Source: Thiomicrorhabdus sp. Kp2 (GTDB taxonomy: Bacteria; Pseudomonadota; Gammaproteobacteria; Thiomicrospirales; Thiomicrospiraceae). From it: a stretch of DNA of 64,000 nt. The notes under the pieces were generated by a model. That model was not told the origin of the DNA, did not search any database, and was given only the letters and a program-made list of their open reading frames with translations. The DNA lies in assembly GCF_000478585.1 (NCBI RefSeq), contig NZ_ARWI01000001.1, forward strand, positions 2,046,001 to 2,110,000, given 5' to 3'. The translations under genes were made by a program, and so were the position numbers. Positions 9,028-18,542 of the stretch are shown one piece after another; positions within the stretch are counted from its first letter, which is position 1, and every line of letters starts with the position of its first letter.

Positions 9028-9090
9028 TGATAATAGTTTTTATTTACATGTAGGATAGCAAAACACGTAGTTAAATGCAAATTATTCTCA
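9028..9090. promoter_or_regulatory. Candidate Fur boxes before feoA
   Basis: Two sites resemble the 7-1-7 Fur motif TGATAATNATTATCA, each with 11 of 14 positions matching: 9028-9042 (TGATAATAGTTTTTA) and 9076-9090 (TGCAAATTATTCTCA). Fur repression of feo under iron sufficiency is well established in gammaproteobacteria. The region is AT-rich, so a single match is weak, but two in the expected place are reasonable. Confidence 0.55.
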
Positions 9091-9152
9091 ATAAAGAGCG
9101 GTGTAACGTGTTAATGAGAGCGGAGTTGTTTTGTTTTGATTTTATATGTGGT

Positions 9153-9186
9153 TTTAATAAGTTACCAGGCCTGGTAACTTATTAAA
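9153..9186. repeat. 34-bp perfect palindrome between metW and feoA
   Basis: The core ACCAGGCCTGGT (9164-9175) is extended by perfectly complementary flanks (TTTAATAAGTT / AACTTATTAAA) to 34 bp with no mismatch. It lies 31 bp after the metW stop and upstream of the feo operon, so it could act as a transcription terminator hairpin with a short loop, or as a protein site. There is no proper U tract beyond the AT-rich arm. Confidence 0.85.
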
Positions 9187-9217
9187 TGTGTTTTAAAGAA
9201 CGTTAAAATTTAAGGTA

Positions 9218-9829
9218 CTAAGTTTTCTTTTGTACTTTATACAGAGCCACTTCTCCCAGCCAGTTTGGTGCGATTCGCATACCTAATGAGGTGCGGTGTT
9301 CTGCATTTACAACGGTTCTAGCCACCACTTCAAGTCCTTTTTCTTCACAGAGGTCTTCAAAGTCATTAAAGGTACACATGTGTATATTAGGGGTGTCGTA
9401 CCAATGGTAGGGTAGGGTATCGGTTTCGGGCATTCGACCATTAGTTAGTAGTTGCAAACGCATACGCCAGTGCCCAAAATTTGGGAAAGTGATGATGCAC
9501 TGTTTACCTACGGCTAACATATCATCAAGTAGTTCATCAGGGCGACTAACCACTTGTAACGCTTGAGTCATAATGACAAAGTCAAACGAGCCTTCATCAA
9601 AGTAATCGCAGATGTCGTGATTATTTAAATCGCTTTGAATGACATTAATGCCTTTTTGAATCGCCTGGATGTTTTTATCGCTATCGATTTCTAAGCCATA
9701 GCCAGTCACGGAGTAGGTATCAATTAAGTGTTTTAATAGTTGACCATCACCACAACCTAAATCTAATACACGGCTATTTGGCGTAATCCAGTCAGAAATC
9801 AGTTTAAATTCAGGAGAAATATGGCTCAT
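9218..9829 (-). CDS. metW: Methionine biosynthesis protein MetW
   Basis: This 203-residue class I SAM-dependent methyltransferase-fold protein carries the SAM-binding motif VLDLGCGDG (21-29). It overlaps the metX stop by four bases. MetW proteins pair with MetX homoserine O-acyltransferases in proteobacteria and are needed for full acyltransferase activity in several species. Last gene of the apparent proC-yggT-metX-metW operon. Confidence 0.95.
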   Translation of the reverse strand: MSHISPEFKLISDWITPNSRVLDLGCGDGQLLKHLIDTYSVTGYGLEIDSDKNIQAIQKGINVIQSDLNNHDICDYFDEGSFDFVIMTQALQVVSRPDELLDDMLAVGKQCIITFPNFGHWRMRLQLLTNGRMPETDTLPYHWYDTPNIHMCTFNDFEDLCEEKGLEVVARTVVNAEHRTSLGMRIAPNWLGEVALYKVQKKT

Positions 9830-10986
9830 AATTGTTCTCCTTCTTGCTCTGTTTGATTAGAGATATCCGCTAAAACTCGTTGCATATAAGCTCTATAAAC
9901 ACCTTCATAGTGTTTGTTTGGTAGTAAGAAAGCATCGTGCCCGTGTTCTGATTCCACTTCTGCGTAACTCACATCGGCATCGTTATCGAGTAAAGCTTTA
10001 ACAATTTCATGAGAGCGTTGTGGTGAGAAGCGCCAGTCGGAGGTAAAAGAGACCACAAGAAACTTAGCCGTGGCATTCGCCAAGGTCTTGCTAAGATTAT
10101 GGTCAAACTCAGCCGCAGGATCAAAGTAATCTAGAGCCTTAGTCATTAATAAGTAGGTATTGGCATCAAAGTTCTGTTTAGTGGCAAACTTTTCACCTTG
10201 GTAGCGCAAATAACTTTCTACTTGGAATACAGTTCCGTAGTTATATTGTAAGGTCTCTTCACGCAGTTCTCGACCAAATTTAGAGCCCATCATATCGTCA
10301 GATAAGTAAGTTAGATGGCCAAGCATTCGGGCTAAAGAGAGGCCTTGTTTTGGTACGGTATTATGCTCAACAAAACGCCCACCATGAAACTCAGGGTCAG
10401 ACATAATGGCATCTCGTGCAACCGCATTAAATGCAATATTTTGTGCAGAGAGTTTAGGCGCCGCCGCAATTACGAGTGCGTGTTTAAGCTTGTCTGGATA
10501 ATCAATCGCCCACTGTAAAACTTGCATACCCCCCATTGAACCGCCAATTAAAGCGGCCCATTGTTCAATGCCTAAATGTTTGCGCAGTTCATTTTGGCTA
10601 TGTACCCAATCACGGCATGTCACCATTGGAAAGTCAGGGCCATAGACCTTGCCAGTTTCTGGGTTTAGGCTTGCAGGTCCTGTGCTGCCTCGGCAACCAC
10701 CTAAGTTGTTAGAGCAGACCACAAAGAATTTATTGGTATCAACGGGTTTGCCTGGGCCAATGTAGCCGTCCCACCAACCCACTTTTCCATCGGCATCGGT
10801 TCCTGATACGTGATGGTCACCACTAAGGGCGTGACAGACTAAAATCGCATTGGATGCGTTAGCATTGAGTTCACCATAGGTTTCATAAATTAAGTCATAG
10901 CGAGGTAATACGGCGCCACTTGTTAAGGTTAGTGGCGTTTCTACTTGCAATAATTTAGGTTGGGTAATGTCTAATTCAGAATTCAT
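9826..10986 (-). CDS. metX: Homoserine O-acyltransferase MetX
   Basis: This 386-residue alpha/beta hydrolase-fold enzyme acylates homoserine as the first committed step to methionine. It has the nucleophile elbow GGSMGG with Ser150, a strongly conserved [13 protein letters not shown] region (92-104), SDWRFSP and GHDAF near the C-terminus for the Asp and His of the triad. Proteobacterial MetX paired with MetW is often a succinyltransferase rather than an acetyltransferase; the acyl donor cannot be settled by eye. Four-base overlap with metW, 7 bp after yggT. Confidence 0.95.
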   Translation of the reverse strand: MNSELDITQPKLLQVETPLTLTSGAVLPRYDLIYETYGELNANASNAILVCHALSGDHHVSGTDADGKVGWWDGYIGPGKPVDTNKFFVVCSNNLGGCRGSTGPASLNPETGKVYGPDFPMVTCRDWVHSQNELRKHLGIEQWAALIGGSMGGMQVLQWAIDYPDKLKHALVIAAAPKLSAQNIAFNAVARDAIMSDPEFHGGRFVEHNTVPKQGLSLARMLGHLTYLSDDMMGSKFGRELREETLQYNYGTVFQVESYLRYQGEKFATKQNFDANTYLLMTKALDYFDPAAEFDHNLSKTLANATAKFLVVSFTSDWRFSPQRSHEIVKALLDNDADVSYAEVESEHGHDAFLLPNKHYEGVYRAYMQRVLADISNQTEQEGEQL

Positions 10987-10993
10987 TCAGTTC

Positions 10994-11572
10994 TTACCCT
11001 ATCATTTGCTGGGCAATTTGAGAGATTGAACCCACCACCACTATTTGGAAAAGTTTAATAGCAAGTATGGCAACAATCGGTGTTAAATCAATGCCTCCCA
11101 TTGGTGGGATAAAACGTCTAAATGGCGCTAAAATAGGTTGTGTTAATTGCTCAAATATAGCCGTATTTGGGTTGTAGCCTGGTGATACCCAGCTTAAAAC
11201 GGCTTGAATAATGATTAACCAAAACATCATATCGAGTAATTGGTTAATAATTTCAGTGGTTGATGCAAGCACAATAAATGGCACACCAAAACTGCGAGAG
11301 GTTAAGTAACCAACCAGCACCACAAATAAAGCTTGAATAGTGATAGCCGTTGCCATTGCAGACCAATCCCAACGACCTTTTGCTGGAATAACCTTATTAA
11401 AAGGGGCACACAGTGGATTGGTTATTTTTGCAATAAACTGCACAATGGGATGATTCCAATCCGCATAAGTAGCGCGTAATAAAAAACGTAACATTAAGGC
11501 AAAAATGATTAAACCAGTAATAAACTGAAGTAAAAAAAGTCCGCCTTGTCCAACGGGTGATGCAAGTTCCAT
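10994..11572 (-). CDS. yggT: YggT family membrane protein
   Basis: 192 residues with two YggT repeats, each with hydrophobic helices and the NP(I/L)xxP(F/I)R-like element (PLCAPFNKVIPAKG; PILAPFRRFIPPMGGID). It is an inner-membrane protein of unclear role, linked in other bacteria to osmotic tolerance or membrane protein assembly. Start codon abuts the proC stop, the conserved proC-yggT pair. Confidence 0.93.
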   Translation of the reverse strand: MELASPVGQGGLFLLQFITGLIIFALMLRFLLRATYADWNHPIVQFIAKITNPLCAPFNKVIPAKGRWDWSAMATAITIQALFVVLVGYLTSRSFGVPFIVLASTTEIINQLLDMMFWLIIIQAVLSWVSPGYNPNTAIFEQLTQPILAPFRRFIPPMGGIDLTPIVAILAIKLFQIVVVGSISQIAQQMIG

Positions 11573-12399
11573 TAAGATTTTCCTCCTAGTTCATCTGCTA
11601 ACTCTACTGCTCTCGATTGTGCTACTTGCATGGCCTTTTCAACCATTTCTGGTAAACCAGCAGCTTGAAAGCTTTGAATCGCTTTTTCGGTCGTGCCATT
11701 GGGTGAGGTTACGTTTTTACGTAAAGTACCACAGTCTTGATGACTCTCTAACGCCATTTTGGCGGCTCCTAAAGCGGTTTGCAGAGTGAGTAAGTGTGCG
11801 GTTTTTTCATCTAACCCCAACTTCTGTGCGCTTTGTTCCATCGCTTCCATAAATAAGAAATAGTAAGCTGGACCACTTCCCGATAGAGCGGTTACAGCAT
11901 CAAGCTTGGTTTCTTCATCTACCCATACGGTGATACCAGCGGCACGTAAAATATGTTCTGCCTGACTTTGCTGTTCATCGTTTACATATTCATTGGCGAA
12001 TAAGCCTGTTGCACCTGTTTGAATCAGTGCAGGGGTGTTTGGCATGGTTCGCACAATCGCGGCTTGTCCACCTAACCAGCGGTTAATGTCTTTTGAACGA
12101 ATGCCAGCGGCAACCGAAATAATTAATGGTTTTTGTGTTTTTACTTGCTCAATAATGGTTTGGCAAACCGATTCTAAGATTTGAGGTTTGACAGCAAGAA
12201 CCACAATATCCGCCTTTGAAATAGCTTCTATATTGTCGCCAAAACATTGAATGCCAAATTTTGCGGTCACTGAATCGCGCTGCTCTTGCGTTGGGTCAGT
12301 GGCGCTAATGTTTTGCTTGTTATAACCACTGGCAATTAAGCCACCAATGAGGCTTTGCGCCATATTTCCTGCGCCAATAAAACAGATAGAAGCATGCAT
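11572..12399 (-). CDS. proC: Pyrroline-5-carboxylate reductase
   Basis: This enzyme reduces pyrroline-5-carboxylate to proline with NAD(P)H. The N-terminal Rossmann motif is CFIGAGNMAQSLIGGL. The middle has VLAVKPQ and RTMPNTPA, and the C-terminal dimer domain starts ALSGSGPAYYFLFMEA. I chose the ATG at 12399 (MHASICFIGAG, 275 residues), the family-typical start; the frame also has a GTG at 12414 five codons upstream. yggS, usually next to proC, is instead 4 kb away. Confidence 0.95.
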   Translation of the reverse strand: MHASICFIGAGNMAQSLIGGLIASGYNKQNISATDPTQEQRDSVTAKFGIQCFGDNIEAISKADIVVLAVKPQILESVCQTIIEQVKTQKPLIISVAAGIRSKDINRWLGGQAAIVRTMPNTPALIQTGATGLFANEYVNDEQQSQAEHILRAAGITVWVDEETKLDAVTALSGSGPAYYFLFMEAMEQSAQKLGLDEKTAHLLTLQTALGAAKMALESHQDCGTLRKNVTSPNGTTEKAIQSFQAAGLPEMVEKAMQVAQSRAVELADELGGKS

Positions 12400-12552
12400 A
12401 ATCGATCGTTCCACTTTCAGAGTTAAGAATTGGAGTTATTATAAAGGATTTAGCGTTAAAAAATAGCCTAAGCCAGCAGTTAGATAGCGGGTGATTTAGA
12501 GGCTCGTGTCAAAATAGGCAGGCCTGGTAATCTTGATTTGGATGCTTGAAAT

Positions 12553-12593
12553 AAAAACACCGCTATACAGCAGTGCTATACAGCGGTGTTTTT
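12553..12593 (-). terminator. Rho-independent terminator after the cytochrome gene
   Basis: A 12-bp perfect stem (AAAAACACCGCT / AGCGGTGTTTTT) encloses a loop that itself contains a short repeat (CTATACAG). On the minus strand it ends in a U run. It lies 35 bp after the stop of the minus-strand cytochrome gene, and the symmetric A/T ends could also stop transcription coming from the other side. Confidence 0.85.
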
Positions 12594-12628
12594 AAGTTAA
12601 GGTGCTTTTTAGGATAGCGCCTAAGTTA

Positions 12629-14830
12629 TTAAGGTGTTGTTGTGTTTGCCGTTGTTAATGTTTCAGCAATTGGCGGTGTTTCTGTATACATATACTTTAA
12701 ACGACGCACAAAACTATCACCTTCAATCCCATGGTCAGGGTCATCAGCGTGCATCGCCAGAACAAAACTTGGTTTTACAGTTTGTAATATGAGTTCTGCA
12801 TTAATGGTGTATGGCGGTGTTCCTCCTGTTATATCCACTTCATAAGTTACAGTATCTGAACCATCTGAACCACCCGCATCAGCTCCTGGTGCAAAGTTAA
12901 TGTCAGCGTTTGCTAAACCTACAATACCGTCGTCTTTAATAGCGGGGTCTGCTGGGTTTGTATGTTGCCCTGCGAGTGTCCAGCCTTGTGGCGGAATTCG
13001 GTTGTCTTTAATGTATTGACGTGCGTGCAGTAATACATGCGTAATGTCTTGATTCACATCTCCAAGAACACCTTCATAGATAGCAACTTGGCTAGGGTTT
13101 GAGATAACATCGTGATGTGGTTCATAACAACCATCGGTGATTGAATCAAAGCCAACCTCTTTATGGATTTCTAAACATTTATTGGCCGTAAAGTTGGTGT
13201 CTTTGGCTATGCGGCCATTGGCATCGAGAGCACCAGATTCAAAGAGTGTGGTTCCATTATTATCGGTTACGGTTAAGTGAATCCATACTCGACGAGATGG
13301 AAAGCTGGCTGGTAATTTATGACCAGCATTATTTACGATTTTTACAGGTACCCTTAAAGTATTGCCAATAATTGAGGTGCTAACTATGGATAAGTTGGCG
13401 GCACTGGCTAATAGAGTACGACTTTCTGCAATTTTGGTATCAAAGCCTTGGCTTGTTGTTTTATCAGCAATCCCAAGTTCATCATTGTAGGTTTTTAATA
13501 GAGTCAGTAAATAGGTATTGGCTCCAACAAACTCATGGGCAGAAAAGACCTTGTTGTTAATTGTATCTGTTGCGTTTGGTCTGTCTTGAGCATTCGTTGG
13601 GCGTGTTGTAATGGGGGTAGTGTAACCTGGTGCAGGTTCTGCCATATGGCATGTTTGGCAGTTTTTTCCATCAGTAGGGTAGCGACTATTTAGCCACTCC
13701 CAGTAAGGAGTCTGCTCAGGAAATTGTGCTAAAACGGTTCCGCCAATCATGACAGGGTCACCATTTAAGTCCAATGTAGGTGTATACAGGTTATGGCAAC
13801 TTGCACACATGGCCGAGATGCTAATGTGCTCCGCTTGTTGTGGCGTGTATTGCGTTTGGTTTTGCATCGCTTGGCCAATAGGGCTGCTATAAGGGCCGAA
13901 AATCGCGGGATCGACCGCGCCATTTTCAGCTTCTGATTTTATTTTATAATGCCCGCTCATGCTGGCTAAGTTTCCAAGGTTATCAGGCTGTACCTGATGG
14001 CAAGCCGTACAAGCGACACCTTCACGAGCATGTGGGTCAATCATCGCTTGAGCAAATGGGTAACCACCGTCAGGAGCAAGTCCTGTTGGGTCTGCTGTGA
14101 GCAGTTCAATATTGTCATGAGCATGGGTATAGGCCATTGGTGCGTGGCAACGCATGCAGGTATCTTCAATAAAAACTTTTTTATCTGGAAAGATATGTGC
14201 CTCTTCTTCAACAAACGCATTGAAAATGGGATCGTTTAAAGAGTGAGCCATGGTGGCATGTTTCCACTCAGTTACGGGGCTAACATCTTTACTGTTGTAG
14301 TTCATTACTGTACTAGTACCAGCATGGCAGCTAGCACAAGCTACCGCATTACTAAAAACACTTCTTGATCCCCATGATGCAGTGTACGCTGGGCTGTTGA
14401 ACATGGCACTATGAACAGGGTCGAGCAGAGAAACGTTCGCCTGGGCATCTAAAAGTGTTGCATTAACTGGATTGGATAAGTTAATGGTAAAGGCTTTAGG
14501 TATGGATGAATCTCTACCATCGGTTAATGCAATCAGAATAGTTTTGGAGGTTTCACCCACATTAAAGTCAAGTGTGCCTGTTTGAGCCACAAAATCTTCA
14601 GGATCAGTTGCGGTACCTTCCGCTGTTGCATAACTGACACTGACTGTTTGTGTACTTGTAGCAGAGAGTGTGACGGTAATTTCTGTGCTAGTAGCTGTGT
14701 CTAAGGCTTGGACATCGGTAATAGATATCTGAGGTACTGTGGGAGGTGTTTCACCTGAGTCATCACCGCCACACCCTGTAAGGGTAAGCATGTAAATAAG
14801 TGCAAAGCTTAACCATTTTATTGTCTTCAC
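12629..14830 (-). CDS. Calx-beta / pentahaem c-type cytochrome lipoprotein
   Basis: 733 residues. A signal peptide ends in lipobox LTGC (Cys20), then a Gly/Asp/Pro linker. A Calx-beta domain (about 34-137) has the typical VSYATAEGTATDPEDF and FTINLSNP features. A multihaem region follows with five CxxCH sites at 165-169, 225-229, 274-278, 342-346 and 391-395, resembling cytochrome c554-type proteins. The C-terminal third (about 440-733) has no haem motif and looks beta-rich. It is probably a periplasmic or surface-facing electron-transfer lipoprotein; the partner is unknown. It stands alone, with a terminator behind it, in a stretch that separates yggS from proC. Confidence 0.85.
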   Translation of the reverse strand: MKTIKWLSFALIYMLTLTGCGGDDSGETPPTVPQISITDVQALDTATSTEITVTLSATSTQTVSVSYATAEGTATDPEDFVAQTGTLDFNVGETSKTILIALTDGRDSSIPKAFTINLSNPVNATLLDAQANVSLLDPVHSAMFNSPAYTASWGSRSVFSNAVACASCHAGTSTVMNYNSKDVSPVTEWKHATMAHSLNDPIFNAFVEEEAHIFPDKKVFIEDTCMRCHAPMAYTHAHDNIELLTADPTGLAPDGGYPFAQAMIDPHAREGVACTACHQVQPDNLGNLASMSGHYKIKSEAENGAVDPAIFGPYSSPIGQAMQNQTQYTPQQAEHISISAMCASCHNLYTPTLDLNGDPVMIGGTVLAQFPEQTPYWEWLNSRYPTDGKNCQTCHMAEPAPGYTTPITTRPTNAQDRPNATDTINNKVFSAHEFVGANTYLLTLLKTYNDELGIADKTTSQGFDTKIAESRTLLASAANLSIVSTSIIGNTLRVPVKIVNNAGHKLPASFPSRRVWIHLTVTDNNGTTLFESGALDANGRIAKDTNFTANKCLEIHKEVGFDSITDGCYEPHHDVISNPSQVAIYEGVLGDVNQDITHVLLHARQYIKDNRIPPQGWTLAGQHTNPADPAIKDDGIVGLANADINFAPGADAGGSDGSDTVTYEVDITGGTPPYTINAELILQTVKPSFVLAMHADDPDHGIEGDSFVRRLKYMYTETPPIAETLTTANTTTP

Positions 14831-15141
14831 AATAATGTCCTTTTGCTTAGAAAAAGCATTTTAATTATATGTATTTATTATTTAACTATGTTTAACCAAG
14901 GTACGTCAAAGATTGTTTGAATAATTAATAGAGGAAGTTGATTTGAGTTAATTTGAGGGTAGGGTAGTTCTAAATATTCAAAAGCATTGAGGTTAAAACG
15001 CGCAATAAGAATCTCTAAAGATATATTGAGAAGGCCGATATATTAGATATGTTGCGATATAGCTCATTGGTGTCGTTTTGGAAAAAGAAAAAATAACCAT
15101 TTACTCAAAACGCCTTAAATGCCTGTAAAGAGAAAGTATTT
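14831..15141. other. Divergent intergenic region, cytochrome / 15.1-kb gene
   Basis: AT-rich 311-bp spacer between two divergent genes. Short overlapping repeats of GATATATT/GATATAT type occur near 15020-15062. No clear sigma-70 promoter or known operator is visible. Confidence 0.4.
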
Positions 15142-16167
15142 ATGTCTAATAGTATTGTTGAAAACCCCACACTGAATCAATTGTTTGGTTCTAAAGAACA
15201 AACCAAAAAACATCAACCAGGCCTGGGTGTTTCTGAACTTTTCAAAGCAAACAAGCAAGCTGATGAGATGGCTAAGCAGGCCGCCCAATCAAATAAAACT
15301 CGTTCTAATGATGTTACTTACCAACCAAGTCAAAAGGCAACTCTAGCTGCTTTACAAATGACGAGTGTTGAACGTGCCTATCAATATAGCGAAACTATGA
15401 GTTTACAGTTAACAACCAAAGAGGGTGATAAAGTCACGGTGGATTTTCGTCAGCTTTATGCTCAGTATCAATCGTATCAAGAGATGCAAACTAGCGAAAA
15501 AGGTCCTCAAGGTGTACGTTATTTTGAGAGCCGTGATGCGATGGAAATGACACAGTTTGAAGAGCAGTTTGCGTTTTCTGTTGAAGGTGATTTAAACGAA
15601 GATGAGCTTAAAGCTGTATTTGATGTGTTTGAGCAAGTTGACTCTCTTTCACAGCAGTTTTTTGATGGCAATATTGAAAAGGCTTTGCAGCAGGCAATGG
15701 CGCTTAATATTGATTTTGGTCAGCTTGATAGTTTTAAGTTGGATCTAACGCAGACCGAATCGCTTGCCACAACTTATCAGCAAGCCGCCCTAGCTGAGTA
15801 CAATAATGTACAAAATCAAACGTCTCAACCTGGGGAGAAAAATGTTGAAGAGTATGGTGTTGATATGAGTAATTTACCACCCTATTTACAAAACTGGCAA
15901 CAGGCTATTGAGCGCTTAAATACACAGTTTGAAAACGCACAAAGTTTCCTAAATGAATTAATGGGGGAGGTGAATGCACAGCGTTTTCCAGAGCAAGATA
16001 GTCACCAAGGATGGTTGGATAGGGTTAAAGAATTTCATCAACAACTTGTTGAAATGGCTCAAGTGAACACCAAAGAAACGGTGGGTCTTGATGCGACTGA
16101 AAAGATGAGTGAACCGCTAACTGAGGCAATAGCGCCTGATGTAAAAAAGACAGAAGTTAATGAATAA
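15142..16167 (+). CDS. Unknown Gln-rich soluble protein
   Basis: 341 residues, rich in Gln, Glu and Ser, no signal peptide and no membrane segment. The first 70 residues look disordered. A conserved-looking core starts around ALQMTSVERAYQYSETMSLQL and TKEGDKVTVDF, followed by helical, acidic segments that resemble paired helical hairpins. It reminds me of uncharacterised DUF-type proteins with a short beta motif followed by helices, but I cannot name the family. A strong terminator follows, so it is a single-gene unit. A near-perfect copy of the dispersed palindrome lies in its 5' end (15216-15227). Confidence 0.65.
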   Translation: MSNSIVENPTLNQLFGSKEQTKKHQPGLGVSELFKANKQADEMAKQAAQSNKTRSNDVTYQPSQKATLAALQMTSVERAYQYSETMSLQLTTKEGDKVTVDFRQLYAQYQSYQEMQTSEKGPQGVRYFESRDAMEMTQFEEQFAFSVEGDLNEDELKAVFDVFEQVDSLSQQFFDGNIEKALQQAMALNIDFGQLDSFKLDLTQTESLATTYQQAALAEYNNVQNQTSQPGEKNVEEYGVDMSNLPPYLQNWQQAIERLNTQFENAQSFLNELMGEVNAQRFPEQDSHQGWLDRVKEFHQQLVEMAQVNTKETVGLDATEKMSEPLTEAIAPDVKKTEVNE

Positions 16168-16314
16168 AAAGACTCAAGATTTGATGGTTAGCGCCGTTAT
16201 ATAAAATATAGAGGTAATTGGCATTTAATGCGATTTAAGTGAATAAATTGCCCTTGTGATTTAACCATAAGAACTAAAGCTCAATGTGGTTAAGTTACGC
16301 AAAAAGGAGATAGG

Positions 16315-16350
16315 AAAAGCCAAATTGTCTAGGCAATTTGGCTTTTTTCT
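16315..16350 (+). terminator. Rho-independent terminator
   Basis: 13-bp perfect stem AAAAGCCAAATTG / CAATTTGGCTTTT with a 6-nt loop (TCTAGG), followed by a T-rich run. It lies 148 bp after the stop of the 15.1-kb gene and upstream of the convergent yggS end. Confidence 0.9.
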
Positions 16351-16425
16351 TTTTGGCATTTAACTGATTAAACACAGTTCAAAAATTAATAGAATAGGTT
16401 TTATTTTTTAAGGCTATTGAACACA

Positions 16426-17121
16426 CTATTTTGAATAATCTCGGGCGCCAAAAATATCTGTTCCAATTCTGACGATAGTTGCACCTTCAAATATAGCGGC
16501 TTCTAAGTCGCCCGACATTCCCATGGATAAAGTATCAAACTGCCAATCTGGATGTGCTTGTTGAATCTGTTCCATTAATTGACGCATTTTTGCTAAGGGT
16601 TTTCTCTGTTGTTCTGTTGTTTCAGCTACCTGCGGAATAGCCATCAACCCTCTTAAATTAAGATGGGGAAGTTCTGCAATTTGCGGGGCAATTTCCATAA
16701 TTTCTTGGGCGGTAAATCCCGCTTTGGACGCTTGCTCACTGATATTGACTTCAAGCAAAATATTCAAATCAGGCAAGTCGCTTGGCCTTTGTTGGCTAAG
16801 TCGTTGGGCAATTTTTAATCGGTCTACACTATGTACCCACTGAAAATTTTCAGCAATAGGTTTGGTTTTATTGGATTGAATCGGGCCAATAAAATGCCAC
16901 TCTAACTCTGGACAAACCTCAATTTTGGCTAAAGATTCTTGCAGATAGTTTTCACCAAAAGCGTGTTGCCCTAGTTTAGTTAAGGCTTGAATATCTTCAA
17001 TCGGTTTGGTTTTGCTTACGGCCAAAAGTTGTACAGAGTCAAGAGAACGATTGGCTTCTATACAGGCCTGGTGAATTCGATTTTTAACATCTTGATAACG
17101 GCTTTCAATCGTCTCGCTCAT
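16426..17121 (-). CDS. yggS: PLP homeostasis protein YggS
   Basis: 231-residue alanine-racemase-like single-domain TIM barrel that binds PLP. K37 in LAVSKTKP is the PLP lysine; FGENYLQE, WHFIGPIQSNKTK and the terminal SMGMSGDLEAAI..GATIVRIGT are family signatures. It buffers PLP in the cytosol. It usually precedes proC; here a cytochrome gene and an unknown gene lie between. Confidence 0.95.
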   Translation of the reverse strand: MSETIESRYQDVKNRIHQACIEANRSLDSVQLLAVSKTKPIEDIQALTKLGQHAFGENYLQESLAKIEVCPELEWHFIGPIQSNKTKPIAENFQWVHSVDRLKIAQRLSQQRPSDLPDLNILLEVNISEQASKAGFTAQEIMEIAPQIAELPHLNLRGLMAIPQVAETTEQQRKPLAKMRQLMEQIQQAHPDWQFDTLSMGMSGDLEAAIFEGATIVRIGTDIFGARDYSK

Positions 17122-17422
17122 CTTTTCTCCACAAGTCTTAAATCAGTGTATGTAAGATTATTTTAAATCATTTTGTAACGCTATTTTTTGCCAATCGTTT
17201 TTTAAATAACCAATAAGTTTAGAGTGTGTCGTTACGCTTATTTGAGCAAGTCACCTCTATGTTAGCGTTGGCTATTTAAATTGTTTTCAATCAATTTTCT
17301 TACAGAGTTTTATATGGTAGTAACTTTAAAATATGGCGGTAACTTTAAACCTCAGTAAATCGGAGTATAGTTAAAGTATAAATAAAACACAGTAATAGCC
17401 AGTTTGAGATAAGGAGTTTTGA
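17122..17422. other. Divergent intergenic region, yggS / ppk2
   Basis: 301-bp AT-rich spacer. It carries a direct repeat TATGG(T/C)(A/G)GTAACTTTAAA near 17312-17350 just before ppk2, possibly a binding site for a regulator of ppk2. No terminator or known operator was recognised. Confidence 0.4.
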
Positions 17423-18217
17423 GTGAAGAAGGTAAAATCAAGTGAGAGTAATTATCCATATACCGATAAGATTAAGCGTGAAGAATATGAAGCAATTAAA
17501 CGTTCATTACAGATAGAGTTGCTGAAGTTGCAGAAATGGGTCAAAGAGAACGATGAGCGTATTGTTTTATTGTTTGAGGGGCGAGATGCGGCTGGAAAAG
17601 GTGGCACAATAAAACGCATGATGGAGCATCTCAACCCTCGTGGTGCGCGTGTGGTGGCTTTAGATAAACCAAGTGAAATTGAAAAAGGCCAATGGTATTT
17701 TCAACGCTATATAGAAAACATGCCTACCGCAGGTGAGATTGTTCTGTTTGACCGCTCTTGGTATAACCGAGCGGGTGTTGAGCGAGTGATGGGTTTTTGT
17801 AAACCACAAGAGTACACCTTGTTTATGCATCAAGCGCCTGAGTTTGAGCGTATGTTGGTAGCAGATGGTGTACGCATTATGAAATTTTGGTTCTCAGTTG
17901 GACGAAAAGAGCAGTTAAGACGTTTTAACGCACGTAAAACCGATCCATTAAAACAGTGGAAACTCAGTCCAATGGATTTGGCTTCACTTGACCGTTGGGA
18001 CGATTACACCAAAGCCAAAGAAGATATGTTCTTTTATACCAATACCAATCATGCACCCTGGACCGTTGTGAAATCAAATGATAAAAAACGGGCTCGTTTA
18101 GAAGCGATGCGTTATGTATTGAGTCATATTCCTTATGAAGGCAAGGATGAAGAAGTGGTTGGGCAAGCAGACCCTTTGATTGTCAGTTCTGGTGAAGATA
18201 TTTTTCAATACGATTAA
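17423..18217 (+). CDS. ppk2: Polyphosphate kinase 2
   Basis: 264-residue PPK2-family P-loop kinase that transfers phosphate between polyphosphate and nucleotides. Walker A is GRDAAGKGG (53-61), the lid/Walker B motif is DRSWYNR (110-116) followed by AGVERVMGF, and KFWFSVGRKEQ and DPLKQWKLSP are also present. GTG start after AAGGAG. Whether it makes NTP from NDP or NDP from NMP depends on class and is not decided here. A 77-residue gene follows after 28 bp. Confidence 0.95.
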   Translation: MKKVKSSESNYPYTDKIKREEYEAIKRSLQIELLKLQKWVKENDERIVLLFEGRDAAGKGGTIKRMMEHLNPRGARVVALDKPSEIEKGQWYFQRYIENMPTAGEIVLFDRSWYNRAGVERVMGFCKPQEYTLFMHQAPEFERMLVADGVRIMKFWFSVGRKEQLRRFNARKTDPLKQWKLSPMDLASLDRWDDYTKAKEDMFFYTNTNHAPWTVVKSNDKKRARLEAMRYVLSHIPYEGKDEEVVGQADPLIVSSGEDIFQYD

Positions 18218-18245
18218 CGTTTGTGGTTTTACAAAAAAGGAATAA

Positions 18246-18479
18246 ATGATGAAAGTTGATAAGCACGCCTATAAAGTTGTTGATGGCTTTAAAAAGAGTT
18301 TAAGTAAAGAACAGCGTAAAGTTTTAAACGATGAAAACTTTGAAGAGTTACAAATATTGGTAGAAGCGGCCTTAGGTGCGACCGCTGAGAATGTTTTACA
18401 TCGAGTTGCAAAAGATGTTGAAGTTTTAGCTAAAAAAATTCGTAAAAAAACGCGTTTTATTGATGAACTTGATGACTGA
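18246..18479 (+). CDS. Small helical protein downstream of ppk2
   Basis: 77 residues, highly charged and helical, Lys-rich at both ends, with no known motif. RBS AAAAGGAATAA precedes a double ATG. It is probably co-transcribed with ppk2 and may be a partner in phosphate or stress metabolism, though nothing in the sequence proves this. Confidence 0.6.
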   Translation: MMKVDKHAYKVVDGFKKSLSKEQRKVLNDENFEELQILVEAALGATAENVLHRVAKDVEVLAKKIRKKTRFIDELDD

Positions 18480-18542
18480 TTAGTGATGTTTTAAATGAGC
18501 TTCTATGGGTTTCTATGAGGTTTTATGAACTTCATTAAGTTT

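Noticed and set aside
9153-9186. Classic rho-independent terminator for metW
   Set aside because: The palindrome has no separate loop and no run of U after the stem; kept as a repeat that may still terminate.
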